16,276 nt of DNA from an uncultured Fidelibacterota bacterium (GCA_913043185.1 CAJWMI010000039.1:1-16276); one strand, 5' to 3'. Shown: positions 7,255 to 15,107, counted from the first letter of the stretch. Notes: generated from the letters alone by a model not told the origin. Made by a program: numbers and translations.

Positions 7255-9471
7255 ATGAATTTATTTAATCGTGCCGAAATAATAGATCAGAATTTTTCTA
7301 AACACGTAAAAAATAATAACCTACCAGAAGGTACAAATGAATTAACTATATCTGATGTTAGTATAAGCCCAAGTAAGCTGATATCTATTTTTGAAAGTCA
7401 AGTCTATAGCAGACACATGGATCTCAAAGCAAGAGAATTAAAAGAAAAAGGTGAATGTTTTTATACTATTGGGAGTTCAGGCCATGAGTCAAATGCAGTA
7501 TTTGGTAATATTTTTCCATATACAGATATTGCATTTTTACATTATAGAAGTGGGGCCTTTTATATTGAAAGATCAAAACAATTATATAATAGTACACCAC
7601 TATATGACATGGCATTATCATTTACGGCATCTTCTGAAGATCCAATTAGCGGTGGACGACATAAGGTTTTTGGTAGTAAAAGATTAAATATTCCCCCGCA
7701 GACTAGTACAATAGCTAGTCATATACCAAAAGCTGTGGGAACTGCTTTTTCTATAGATCGAGCTTGTGATCTAGATATAAAAGAAAGAGTGTTAGATAAA
7801 AATAGCATAGTAATATGCAGTTTTGGTGATGCTAGCGTTAACCACGCAAGTGCATTAAGTGGATTTAATACTGCTCGGTGGGTGAAAAGTTTAGGCGGTA
7901 ATATACCTATTGTTTTCATTTGTGAGGATAATGGATATGGCATATCTGTACCTACTCCAAAAAGCTGGATAGAAAATACATTTTCAAATCAAGATTCCAT
8001 AAAATATTTTCATTGCGATGGATTAAATCTTTTTGATACGATAAATAAAACACAAGAAGTACAAGAATATTGTCGTTCAAAGCGTTCTCCTGTTTTTCTC
8101 CATATGAAAACTGTGAGATTAATGGGACACGCTGGTTCTGATATTGAAAGTAGTTATCTGAGTATGAGTGATATTGAAGGAGCAGAAAAAAATGATCCAT
8201 TATTGCATTCTGCACGGATATTGATCAATGATAGAATACTAAATAGTGATGAAATACTAGACTTATACGAAAAAACTAGAACTAGAATACATCACGTGTT
8301 TGAAAAAGCCACTACTAGGCCAAGATTAGATGAAGCATCCGATATTATGGAAGTGATTGTACCAAATGATTCAAAGAAAAATATACCTGGTCTTACTAAT
8401 GAAAAAATGAGAGCAAAAATATTTGGAAAAGAATACAAAAGGCTAGCTCAACCAAATCACATGGCTAAATTAATAAACTATGCACTAAAGGATATAATGC
8501 TTCAGTACGATAATACATTGGTTTTTGGAGAAGATGTGGCGAAAAAAGGAGGAGTCTACCATATCACTGCTGATTTATTTAATCAATTTTCAATTCGTAG
8601 AGTATTTAATAGCCCACTAGATGAAACTTCTATCATTGGATTTGCAGCGGGTCTAGCCCATAATGGTTTTTTGCCAATACCTGAGATTCAATTTTTGGCT
8701 TATTTTCATAACGCGGAAGATCAGCTCCGTGGTGAGGCAGCAACATTGTCATTTTTTAGCCAAGGGCAATATATAAATCCAATGATAATCCGTATTGCGG
8801 GTTTAGCCTATCAGAAAGGATTTGGTGGCCATTTCCATAATGATAATTCACTAACAATATTTAGAGACATACCTGGTATTATACTTGCTTGCCCTTCTAA
8901 TGGGTCTGATGCAGTAAAAATGTTGAGGACGGCCACTAGGGAAGCATACACAAATGGAAGAATTGTAGTGTTTATAGAGCCGATAGCTCTGTATATGGTA
9001 AAAGATTTACATCAACCTAGTGATGATAAATGGAGCTCGAAATATCCTGAAATTAATGAAGATTTAAAATTAGGTGAGTTTGTTACATATGGAAAAGGAA
9101 AGGCTTTGACAATTATTAGTTATGGTAATGGTATTTATCAATCTTTAAAAGCCCAGCCTGAAATAGAAAAAAAAATCAAAAAGAAAATAAAAATTATAGA
9201 TCTTTGTTGGTTATCTGATATTGATATAGACTCTATTTTAAATGAAATAGGAAACTCTGAAAAGGTTCTCATTGTAGATGAGTGTAGAAAATCAGGATGT
9301 CATGGAGAAGGTCTATTGGCATCGTTGTATAAAAAATCAAAGGGTCATCTATCTATAAAACTTCATGCGGCTGAAGATAGTTTCATTCCACTTGGTGTTG
9401 CAGCAACCTCAACATTACCTAACTATGAAACGATAATTAGGCATTCGATAGAATTATATAAAAATGCATAA
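7255..9471 (+). CDS. Fused 2-oxoacid dehydrogenase E1 (alpha-beta), 2-oxoisovalerate-type
   Basis: A 738-residue fusion of both E1 subunits of a thiamine-diphosphate 2-oxoacid dehydrogenase complex, which decarboxylates branched-chain 2-oxoacids and loads the acyl group on lipoyl-E2. The E1-alpha part is ~40-350. Its ThDP/Mg site runs from Gly191-Asp192 (GDASVN) to EDNGYGIS at 224-231. Note GDA where GDG is usual. RLMGHAGSD (288-296) is the phosphorylation-loop equivalent with His292. The E1-beta part is ~400-738: GEDVAKKGGVYHIT with the ThDP-activating Glu426, NSPLDETSIIGFAAGLAHNG, EIQFLAYFHNAEDQ, GGHFHNDNS with His526/His528, and a transketolase C-terminal domain from ~605. Residues 1-40 and the linker 351-400 are poorly conserved. 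No E2 or E3 gene lies in the window. Its end overlaps the next start by 8 bases, suggesting coupled synthesis. Confidence 0.88.
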   Translation: MNLFNRAEIIDQNFSKHVKNNNLPEGTNELTISDVSISPSKLISIFESQVYSRHMDLKARELKEKGECFYTIGSSGHESNAVFGNIFPYTDIAFLHYRSGAFYIERSKQLYNSTPLYDMALSFTASSEDPISGGRHKVFGSKRLNIPPQTSTIASHIPKAVGTAFSIDRACDLDIKERVLDKNSIVICSFGDASVNHASALSGFNTARWVKSLGGNIPIVFICEDNGYGISVPTPKSWIENTFSNQDSIKYFHCDGLNLFDTINKTQEVQEYCRSKRSPVFLHMKTVRLMGHAGSDIESSYLSMSDIEGAEKNDPLLHSARILINDRILNSDEILDLYEKTRTRIHHVFEKATTRPRLDEASDIMEVIVPNDSKKNIPGLTNEKMRAKIFGKEYKRLAQPNHMAKLINYALKDIMLQYDNTLVFGEDVAKKGGVYHITADLFNQFSIRRVFNSPLDETSIIGFAAGLAHNGFLPIPEIQFLAYFHNAEDQLRGEAATLSFFSQGQYINPMIIRIAGLAYQKGFGGHFHNDNSLTIFRDIPGIILACPSNGSDAVKMLRTATREAYTNGRIVVFIEPIALYMVKDLHQPSDDKWSSKYPEINEDLKLGEFVTYGKGKALTIISYGNGIYQSLKAQPEIEKKIKKKIKIIDLCWLSDIDIDSILNEIGNSEKVLIVDECRKSGCHGEGLLASLYKKSKGHLSIKLHAAEDSFIPLGVAATSTLPNYETIIRHSIELYKNA

Positions 9472-10477
9472 AAAAAGAGTCGTTATTATTTGCCCTGGGA
9501 GAGGATCTTATACAAGAGATACATCTAACTATCTTCGTGACTTATCTCCTGAAATAAACAAACAACTAATACGTTTTGACAAAAAAAGGGTTGCTGAAAA
9601 TCTCCCGAAAATATCTGACTTAGATAAAAATAATTTTAGAACCAAGACACATATGACTGGTGAGAACGCATCTCCACTAATATATACTTGTAGTATCAAT
9701 GACTTTATGTTAATAGATAAAGATAGGTACGATGTTGTGGCAGTATGTGGAAACTCTATGGGTTGGTATATTGCCCTAGCCTTGGGTGGCGTAATTAGTT
9801 ATGACAGAGGATATGATCTTATACAAACTATGGGAACATTGACTCATAATCATGGATTAGGCGGTCAAATTATTTATCCAATTATTGATGATGAATGGCA
9901 AATTGATTATGTAAAAAAAGAAATGATATTAAAAGAGATAGAAAATGCTAAAGCATATATTTCAATTCATCTAGGTGGATATATTGTTATAGGTGGTGAA
10001 CAAAAATCTTTAGATTTTTTATTAAAAAAATTGCCTGCCAATGGTAAATATCCTTTTCAGATTCCTTTTCATTCAGCTTTTCACACTCCGCTACTTGATC
10101 ATTTAACATCGTTAGTGCAGTCTAGTATAAATAATAGTATTTTTAATAAGCCATCAATTCCACTGGTTGATGGTAGAGGGTGTATTTGGTCACCATGGTC
10201 CACAAATACAAATGCACTATATAATTACACGTTAAATCATCAGATAATAAAGCCATATGATTTTTCTTCATCAGTGATAGTGGCTCTAAAAGAATTTTGT
10301 CCTGACAACGTGATAATCCTTGGCCCAGGAAATACACTGGGCGGTGTAGTTGCGCAGCTTTTAATTGATATTAATTGGAATGATTTAAAATCAAAGAGTG
10401 AATTCATTCAAAACCAAGAAAATACCCCCTTCTTAATATCAATGGGGATAGAAAAACAGAAACAGATAGTGGTATAG
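9464..10477 (+). CDS. Atypical acyltransferase of the malonyl-CoA:ACP transacylase (FabD) fold
   Basis: 337 residues with the order of motifs of FabD-type acyltransferases but with substitutions. The oxyanion loop GQGSQ is CPGRGSY (10-16). The nucleophile elbow GHSLGE is CGNSMGWY, with Ser98 kept but His to Asn97 and Glu to Trp101. RGYDLIQTMG (115-124) corresponds to RGxLMQ; Arg115 is the residue that binds the free carboxylate of malonyl groups in FabD. The catalytic His lies in HSAFHTPLL (His207). GPGNTLGG (residues ~285-292) is the C-terminal G-P-G-x-x-L-x-G motif. It may therefore accept a dicarboxylic acyl-CoA, but acceptor and donor are unknown and no acyl-carrier protein is nearby. The ATG overlaps the E1 stop (ATGCATAA), arguing that the two products act together. 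Confidence 0.72.
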   Translation: MHKKRVVIICPGRGSYTRDTSNYLRDLSPEINKQLIRFDKKRVAENLPKISDLDKNNFRTKTHMTGENASPLIYTCSINDFMLIDKDRYDVVAVCGNSMGWYIALALGGVISYDRGYDLIQTMGTLTHNHGLGGQIIYPIIDDEWQIDYVKKEMILKEIENAKAYISIHLGGYIVIGGEQKSLDFLLKKLPANGKYPFQIPFHSAFHTPLLDHLTSLVQSSINNSIFNKPSIPLVDGRGCIWSPWSTNTNALYNYTLNHQIIKPYDFSSSVIVALKEFCPDNVIILGPGNTLGGVVAQLLIDINWNDLKSKSEFIQNQENTPFLISMGIEKQKQIVV

Positions 10478-10522
10478 ATTTATATGACCTACGGTTACTT
10501 TTTTTAACTTAATGATTTAATT

Positions 10523-10528
10523 TATAAT
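10523..10528 (+). promoter_or_regulatory. Candidate -10 box before the acyl-CoA dehydrogenase gene
   Basis: TATAAT lies 20 bases before the ATG in the 71-base gap after the FabD-like gene. The position 17 bases upstream is a T-run without a recognisable TTGACA. The longer gap and good ribosome site downstream suggest the gene may have its own promoter. Confidence 0.35.
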
Positions 10529-10548
10529 CCTAGAAAAAGGAAAAAATA

Positions 10549-11718
10549 ATGGAATATATAGGACCGGATTTTTATAATATATCAGACTTGCTGACTGAAG
10601 AAGAATTATTAATACAAAAAACGGCACATGATTTCGTAAATAATGAGTTTAAACCAATAATAAATGAACACTATGAAAAAGGCACTTTCCCTATTGAGAT
10701 TGCTACAAAACTTGGAGAACTTGGTTTTATGGGTTCTTCTTTGCCTGAAGAAAGTGGTGGTGCAGGAGTAAGCGGTGTTGCATATGGATTAATACTACAT
10801 GAACTTGAAAAAGGTGACTCAGGACTCAGATCATTTGCAAGTGTGCAAGGCTCATTGGTGATGTACCCTATTCATTCGTATGGCTCAGATGAGCAAAAGA
10901 AGAAATGGCTTCCCGGCTTGGGCTCTGGAGAATTAATTGGATGTTTTGGGCTTACAGAATCAAACTTTGGATCAAACCCTGGTGGTATGGTAACAACAGC
11001 TAAAAAAGATGGTAATGATTGGATAATCAATGGTTCGAAAATGTGGATTACTAATGGTAGTCTGGCAGATGTTGCTTTGGTATGGGCAAAAGATGAAACT
11101 GGAGTTATTCGTGGATTTTTATTAGAGAAAGACATGAAGGGATTTACCTCAAATAATATACATGGAAAACTAAGTTTAAGAGCCTCAGTTACTTCTGAAT
11201 TATCAATGGTAGATGTGCGAGTTCCAGATCATTCAAGGCTACCAAATATTGAAGGGTTGAAGGGGCCACTTTCGTGTCTTACTCAAGCGAGGTATGGTAT
11301 AGCATGGGGAATGATAGGAGCTGCAATAGATTGTTATGAGACAGCTTTAGATTATTCTTTAGAGCGTAAACAATTTAGCAAGCCAATAGCGGGCTATCAA
11401 TTGACCCAAGCAAAATTTGCGGAGATGTTAACTCAAATTACGATGGCACAGCTAACGGTCTATCAGCTCGGGAGGTTGAAAGATCAAGGAAAAATGAGAT
11501 TTGATCAGGTATCACTAGCTAAGAGAAATAATTGTTATATGGCAAGGAATATTGCCAGAACATGCCGAGAAATATTAGGGGGTAATGGAATTATAGAAGA
11601 CTATTCTCCAATCAGGCATATGGCAAATATAGAGACGGTTTTTACTTATGAAGGAACCCATGAGATGCACACACTAATACTGGGTCAGGCAATTACAGGT
11701 ATAGCGGCTTTTGATTAG
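10549..11718 (+). CDS. Acyl-CoA dehydrogenase, glutaryl-CoA dehydrogenase-like
   Basis: FAD enzyme oxidising an acyl-CoA at the alpha-beta bond and passing electrons to ETF. At 389 residues it fits the family. It has the N-terminal helical domain with LRSFASVQGSL: Arg94 and Ser98 match the glutarate-binding Arg94 and Ser98 of human glutaryl-CoA dehydrogenase by position and context. GCFGLTESNFGSNPGG (131-146) is the FAD/acyl loop, MWITNGSLADV the second flavin loop, and ALDYSLERKQFSKPIAGYQLTQAKFAEM the C-terminal domain. The catalytic base is Glu368 in TYEGTHEMHTLILGQAITG. If true to type, it dehydrogenates and decarboxylates glutaryl-CoA to crotonyl-CoA, in lysine/tryptophan breakdown. The ATG has an AAAAAGGA ribosome site. 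It ends convergently, 14 bases from the ferritin-like gene. Confidence 0.9.
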   Translation: MEYIGPDFYNISDLLTEEELLIQKTAHDFVNNEFKPIINEHYEKGTFPIEIATKLGELGFMGSSLPEESGGAGVSGVAYGLILHELEKGDSGLRSFASVQGSLVMYPIHSYGSDEQKKKWLPGLGSGELIGCFGLTESNFGSNPGGMVTTAKKDGNDWIINGSKMWITNGSLADVALVWAKDETGVIRGFLLEKDMKGFTSNNIHGKLSLRASVTSELSMVDVRVPDHSRLPNIEGLKGPLSCLTQARYGIAWGMIGAAIDCYETALDYSLERKQFSKPIAGYQLTQAKFAEMLTQITMAQLTVYQLGRLKDQGKMRFDQVSLAKRNNCYMARNIARTCREILGGNGIIEDYSPIRHMANIETVFTYEGTHEMHTLILGQAITGIAAFD

Positions 11719-11723
11719 TATAT

Positions 11724-11748
11724 AAAGATAAATTAAAAATTATCTTTT
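11724..11748. terminator. AT-rich hairpin between convergent genes
   Basis: An 8-bp inverted repeat (AAAGATAA at 11724-11731, TTATCTTT at 11740-11747) with an 8-base loop and a following T-run lies between the converging acyl-CoA dehydrogenase and ferritin-like genes. It overlaps the end of the latter. It could terminate transcription from either side, but with only one G-C pair in the stem it is weak. Confidence 0.35.
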
Positions 11749-12158
11749 AACATTTTCTTTAGTTCGGCCTCATGCATTTCTTCAGTCGCTATCATGGTTC
11801 TAGCAAATTCTTCTAACATGATAGAATCCCCTTCGATGTTTTTGAGCAACTTATAATATGCATCAATAGCAGACCTTTCATGTTCTAAGCATTCATTGAG
11901 AATATCTTCAGTTGAGTGCTTATGAGTTTCAAGTAGTTCACCAATCTTAAGTGTCGGATGCTCACCCAGACTTGTAATATGTTCCCCTACTGCCTCAGCA
12001 TGAGATAGCGATTCTGTTGCTTGCTCACGAAGCCAACTGACTACGCTTAGTCTGTACGGCCCTTGTACCATAAATGCATAATGTGTGTATCGAACAACGC
12101 CAGCCAATTCTAGTTTAAGAATATTGTTTAAACAAGCTAGTACTTTTGTGTTATCCAT
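11733..12158 (-). CDS. Ferritin-like (bacterioferritin-family) diiron protein
   Basis: 141 residues forming a four-helix bundle of the ferritin/bacterioferritin superfamily. Candidate diiron ligands are Glu17 (LKLELAGVVRY), Glu49 and His53 (TESLSHAEAVGEH), Glu92/Glu94 (LEHERSAIDAYY), and Glu126-Glu127-x-His129 (ATEEMHEAEL). The second-helix Glu is four residues before the His, not three as in Bfr and Dps-like ferritins, so the site differs from classic bacterioferritin. No clear haem-binding Met is visible at the usual Bfr site. It probably stores or detoxifies iron/peroxide in the cytosol. It is the last gene of the minus-strand run, 50 bases after birA. No Shine-Dalgarno is visible before its ATG. 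Confidence 0.8.
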   Translation of the reverse strand: MDNTKVLACLNNILKLELAGVVRYTHYAFMVQGPYRLSVVSWLREQATESLSHAEAVGEHITSLGEHPTLKIGELLETHKHSTEDILNECLEHERSAIDAYYKLLKNIEGDSIMLEEFARTMIATEEMHEAELKKMLKDNF

Positions 12159-12208
12159 AATATAAAATTAGGCTATACTAGACAAATATAGTAAAGTATT
12201 TATAAACA

Positions 12209-12976
12209 CTAAATCAGACTTAGTGATCCATAGGTTTTTATCTTTTTGTTCATTTCAATTTTCGCAAAACCATTAATATCAAGTCCACAAAAAAGACCTT
12301 CTATAATTTTAGTATTTTCATAAAATGAAATTTTTTTATGGACATGTAAGCAGTGATTTAACCATTTATCAATTATTTGTTTTCGCTTATTAGAGAGTTC
12401 ATATAGTAAGCGTTCTATACTATTTATAAACTCTGCTGCAATTAGCTCTCTTTGATGCGCATGATTTGAGATTTCAAGCATTGTTGTCAAATGATCACGG
12501 ATATTTTCAGGGTGCTCTGAAATTTTTTCATTCACATTGATTCCAACTCCGATAACAATTTTTTCTATTTTATTTTTAATTATTTTAGTCTCGCATAATA
12601 TGCCGCCAAGCTTTTTTTTACCTACAAAGATATCATTAGGCCACTTTAATTTTGCTTCAACTCCTCTTTTATTTAACGATTCAACTACTGATATGCCTGT
12701 TGCGAGCGAGATAAGTCCTGCGCATGTATTTGGATACTGTTTTTCAATGATTAATGAAAAAGCCAAGCTCTTTCCCGCAACCATTATCCATGAATTATCT
12801 CTACGACCTCTACCATTTGTTTGATTATCAGTGACAATGACAGTTCCATGTTGGCTGCCTTCTTCAATTAATTCCCAGGCTTCATTATTTGTTGATTCTA
12901 GGCGATTATAATATTCAATATGTTTTCCTAATTCTTTTGTCTGCAGATTTGTTTGGATTAATTGGGTAAATATCAT
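12209..12976 (-). CDS. birA: Biotin--[acetyl-CoA-carboxylase] ligase (BirA, no DNA-binding domain)
   Basis: Activates biotin with ATP and attaches it to the lysine of biotin carboxyl carrier domains. 255 residues. STNNEA near residue 28 opens the catalytic domain. GRGRRDNSW (55-63) is the biotinoyl-AMP loop, KWPND at 111-115 and KKLGGIL at 121-127 are the substrate-binding motifs, and GVGINVN (143-149) is the ATP-site strand. A small C-terminal SH3-like domain fills ~205-255. The N-terminal helix-turn-helix of E. coli BirA is missing, so it is a class I ligase that should not repress biotin genes. It starts 2 bases after the PAP2-like stop (translational coupling). Co-transcription with methylmalonyl-CoA mutase makes sense if propionyl-CoA carboxylase is its target, which is inference. 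Confidence 0.93.
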   Translation of the reverse strand: MIFTQLIQTNLQTKELGKHIEYYNRLESTNNEAWELIEEGSQHGTVIVTDNQTNGRGRRDNSWIMVAGKSLAFSLIIEKQYPNTCAGLISLATGISVVESLNKRGVEAKLKWPNDIFVGKKKLGGILCETKIIKNKIEKIVIGVGINVNEKISEHPENIRDHLTTMLEISNHAHQRELIAAEFINSIERLLYELSNKRKQIIDKWLNHCLHVHKKISFYENTKIIEGLFCGLDINGFAKIEMNKKIKTYGSLSLI

Positions 12977-12978
12977 GG

Positions 12979-13560
12979 TTAAATAAATAATAAAACCAGT
13001 TGCACATAGGTTGAGATAATACCAATAACTATGCCGACTATTGTTTGTGATAGAGTATGTGAATTGGTTATAAGACGCGAAACAGTTGTCAGGACCAATA
13101 TTAATAACATTGGAAAAAAATATTTATAACCTAATAACCAAAAGATTGTTACACCTGATGATACAGATAATGTGTGAATAGAAATTTTCCAGTGTTTTGT
13201 AATTAGCCAAACTATAATTGTATTAATAAGACTACAGAACATAATCCCCTGAATAATAATGGGACTATTTATTTTTCTTAAAATGATAAATCCAATAAGA
13301 AAGAAAAGTGCACCGAAAGCCATGGGTAATAATCTCTCTTTTCGGCTTGATGCGTCTAGGTCTTTTATTAGGCCCTGGTTTTTGAGATATAAAACGGTTG
13401 CAATAGGTAGTACGGTGCTAAAAAAAAAAGATAAGAAGAATATAAAATCACGATTATCTATTGTTGACATTGTTTGATAGATAACAAACCAGAAAGTGAA
13501 AGTGGAAACAATCATTGGATGTAAAATGTAAGAGAGTATGCTACCGATATTATTCAACAT
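12979..13560 (-). CDS. PAP2-like integral membrane protein with degenerate active site
   Basis: 193 residues with about six hydrophobic segments (~15-30, 38-58, 78-95, 100-120, 135-158, 173-193). It matches the pattern of Bacteroidota PAP2-like proteins: a charged SSRKERLLP loop (71-79), WKISIH (124-129) in place of the PSGH motif, and SRLITNSHTLSQTIVGIVIG in place of SRxxxxxHxxxD. Ser161, Arg162 and His168 fit, but the closing Asp is Gln172. True PAP2 enzymes dephosphorylate lipid phosphates such as undecaprenyl pyrophosphate or phosphatidate; activity here is doubtful. I chose ATG at 13560, 4 bases after the mutase stop, over an in-frame GTG at 13614 that would overlap the mutase by 50 bases and add a non-membrane stretch. 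It lies 2 bases before birA. Confidence 0.7.
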   Translation of the reverse strand: MLNNIGSILSYILHPMIVSTFTFWFVIYQTMSTIDNRDFIFFLSFFFSTVLPIATVLYLKNQGLIKDLDASSRKERLLPMAFGALFFLIGFIILRKINSPIIIQGIMFCSLINTIIVWLITKHWKISIHTLSVSSGVTIFWLLGYKYFFPMLLILVLTTVSRLITNSHTLSQTIVGIVIGIISTYVQLVLLFI

Positions 13561-13564
13561 TGCA

Positions 13565-15055
13565 CTATAAAGAATAATCCCCAAAGACTTCTCTAAGAGT
13601 ATCTGACATTTCACCTAGAGTACATTTACTGTGAACACATTTTATAAGGCCTGGCATTATATTGTTATCTGATTTCGCCAAAGTTTTTAATTTATTCAAT
13701 CTCATTTTAACAGAATCATTATCTCTATTATCTTTATATAATTTTAATGAGTCTATTTGCTCATTTGCAGAATCTAGATCGATATCAAATGTGTCTATTT
13801 GTTCATTCTCATGATCTTTATATTTATTTATACCAACGATAATCTGATTTTTATTATCTATATTTTTTTGGTATTCATAGGCACTTCTTGAAATCTCATT
13901 TTCTATCCATCCACTTTTAATTGCAGATATTGATCCACCCATTGAATCGATTTCATCAATAAGATCAAAAGTTTTTTTCACTAAATTTTCTGTTAACTCT
14001 TCAATTAAATAGCTTCCTCCTAATGGATCAGGATAATTTATAATATTTGTTTCATGGGCAATTATCTGTTGTGTCCTAAGTGCAAGTTTTACTGATTCAT
14101 TAGTAGGTAGGGATAGTGCTTCATCACGGCTATTTGTGTGTAAAGATTGTGTGCCTCCTAATACAGCTGACAGGGCTTGTATTGTAGTCCTTACCGTATT
14201 ATTATCCGCTTGTTCTGAGGTTAGAGTAGACCCGCCTGTTTGAGTATGAAAACGGCACATCATTGCTTTTTCATTTGTTACACCAAATCTTTCTTTCATT
14301 ATTGTTGCCCATATTTTTCTAGCCGCACGAAATTTAGCGATCTCCTCAAGGAAGCCATTATGAGAATTAAAAAAGAATGATATTTGTTCACCAAATTTGT
14401 TTGGATCAAGTCCATGGTCAATTGCAGCCGAAACATATGAAATACCATTAGAAAATGTAAAGCCAAGCTCTTGCTCCACAGTGCTTCCGGCTTCTCTAAT
14501 ATGGTATCCTGAGATTGATATAGGATTCCATTTAGGAAGATTGTTTTCACAAAATTCTATAATATTTGTTGCTAGGCGTAATGAGGCTTTAGGTGGGTAA
14601 ATGTAAGTTCCTCTGGCAGAAAATTCCTTTAAAATATCGTTCTGTACAGTCCCTCTTAGTTGGTTTAATTGGATACCTTCATTTTCAGCCGTGACAATAT
14701 AGAAAGATAACAAAATAGCGGCGGTTGAGTTGATTGTCATAGAGGTTGATATTTTATTCAGCGGAATATCGTCAAATAGTAATTTCATATTATCTAGTGT
14801 TGAAATAGGAACACCAACACGTCCAACTTCTCCTTGTGCCATTGAATGATCTGAGTCATATCCTATTTGAGTGGGTAAATCAAATGCAACAGATAGCCCC
14901 ATTACTCCATTGTCTAGAAGATACTTAAACCTCTTGTTTGAATCTTTTGCTGAGGTGAAACCAGCATATTGTCTCATCGTCCATATTTTGGATGAATACA
15001 TTTCAGGATATATCCCTCTTGTATAAGGGAACTTGCCGGCTTTTTCTTTTTTCAT
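13565..15055 (-). CDS. Methylmalonyl-CoA mutase-type large subunit (catalytic TIM barrel only)
   Basis: Adenosylcobalamin mutase subunit that rearranges (R)-methylmalonyl-CoA to succinyl-CoA. The 496 residues open with FPYTRGIYPEMY and WTMRQYAGF, where Tyr30 matches Tyr89 of the Propionibacterium enzyme. GLSVAFDLPTQIGYDSD, Arg160 (PPKASLR, Arg207 equivalent), and SGYHIREAG with Tyr184 and His185 follow. These residues favour methylmalonyl-CoA over isobutyryl- or 2-hydroxyisobutyryl-CoA. RFHTQTGGSTLTSEQADNN and GGTQSLHTNSRDEALSLPT complete the barrel. There is no B12-binding DxHxxG domain, so a separate small subunit must be encoded elsewhere. It lacks the ~50 N-terminal residues usually before the FPYTRG motif; an in-frame TAG 9 bases upstream excludes extension. 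A sigma70-like promoter lies at 15078-15107. Confidence 0.9.
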   Translation of the reverse strand: MKKEKAGKFPYTRGIYPEMYSSKIWTMRQYAGFTSAKDSNKRFKYLLDNGVMGLSVAFDLPTQIGYDSDHSMAQGEVGRVGVPISTLDNMKLLFDDIPLNKISTSMTINSTAAILLSFYIVTAENEGIQLNQLRGTVQNDILKEFSARGTYIYPPKASLRLATNIIEFCENNLPKWNPISISGYHIREAGSTVEQELGFTFSNGISYVSAAIDHGLDPNKFGEQISFFFNSHNGFLEEIAKFRAARKIWATIMKERFGVTNEKAMMCRFHTQTGGSTLTSEQADNNTVRTTIQALSAVLGGTQSLHTNSRDEALSLPTNESVKLALRTQQIIAHETNIINYPDPLGGSYLIEELTENLVKKTFDLIDEIDSMGGSISAIKSGWIENEISRSAYEYQKNIDNKNQIIVGINKYKDHENEQIDTFDIDLDSANEQIDSLKLYKDNRDNDSVKMRLNKLKTLAKSDNNIMPGLIKCVHSKCTLGEMSDTLREVFGDYSL

Positions 15056-15077
15056 TTTGGTCTAATCTAGTGGCTCT

Positions 15078-15107
15078 ATTTTACCGATCTGAGACAAACT
15101 ATGTAAA
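15078..15107 (-). promoter_or_regulatory. Sigma70-type promoter for the mutase-birA operon
   Basis: On the minus strand TTTACA (-35) is followed by an 18-base spacer and TAAAAT (-10). Each hexamer is one base away from the consensus. Transcription would start near 15071, giving a leader of about 15 nt before the ATG at 15055, too short for a riboswitch. No cobalamin riboswitch is present. Confidence 0.6.

Noticed and set aside
13561..13614. Longer GTG start for the PAP2-like gene
   Set aside because: It would overlap the mutase coding sequence by 50 bases and add a stretch that is not part of the membrane family. The ATG at 13560, 4 bases after the mutase stop, fits better.
15056..15107. Cobalamin riboswitch before the B12-dependent mutase
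   Set aside because: The predicted leader is about 15 nt, far too short, and none of the conserved riboswitch boxes are present.
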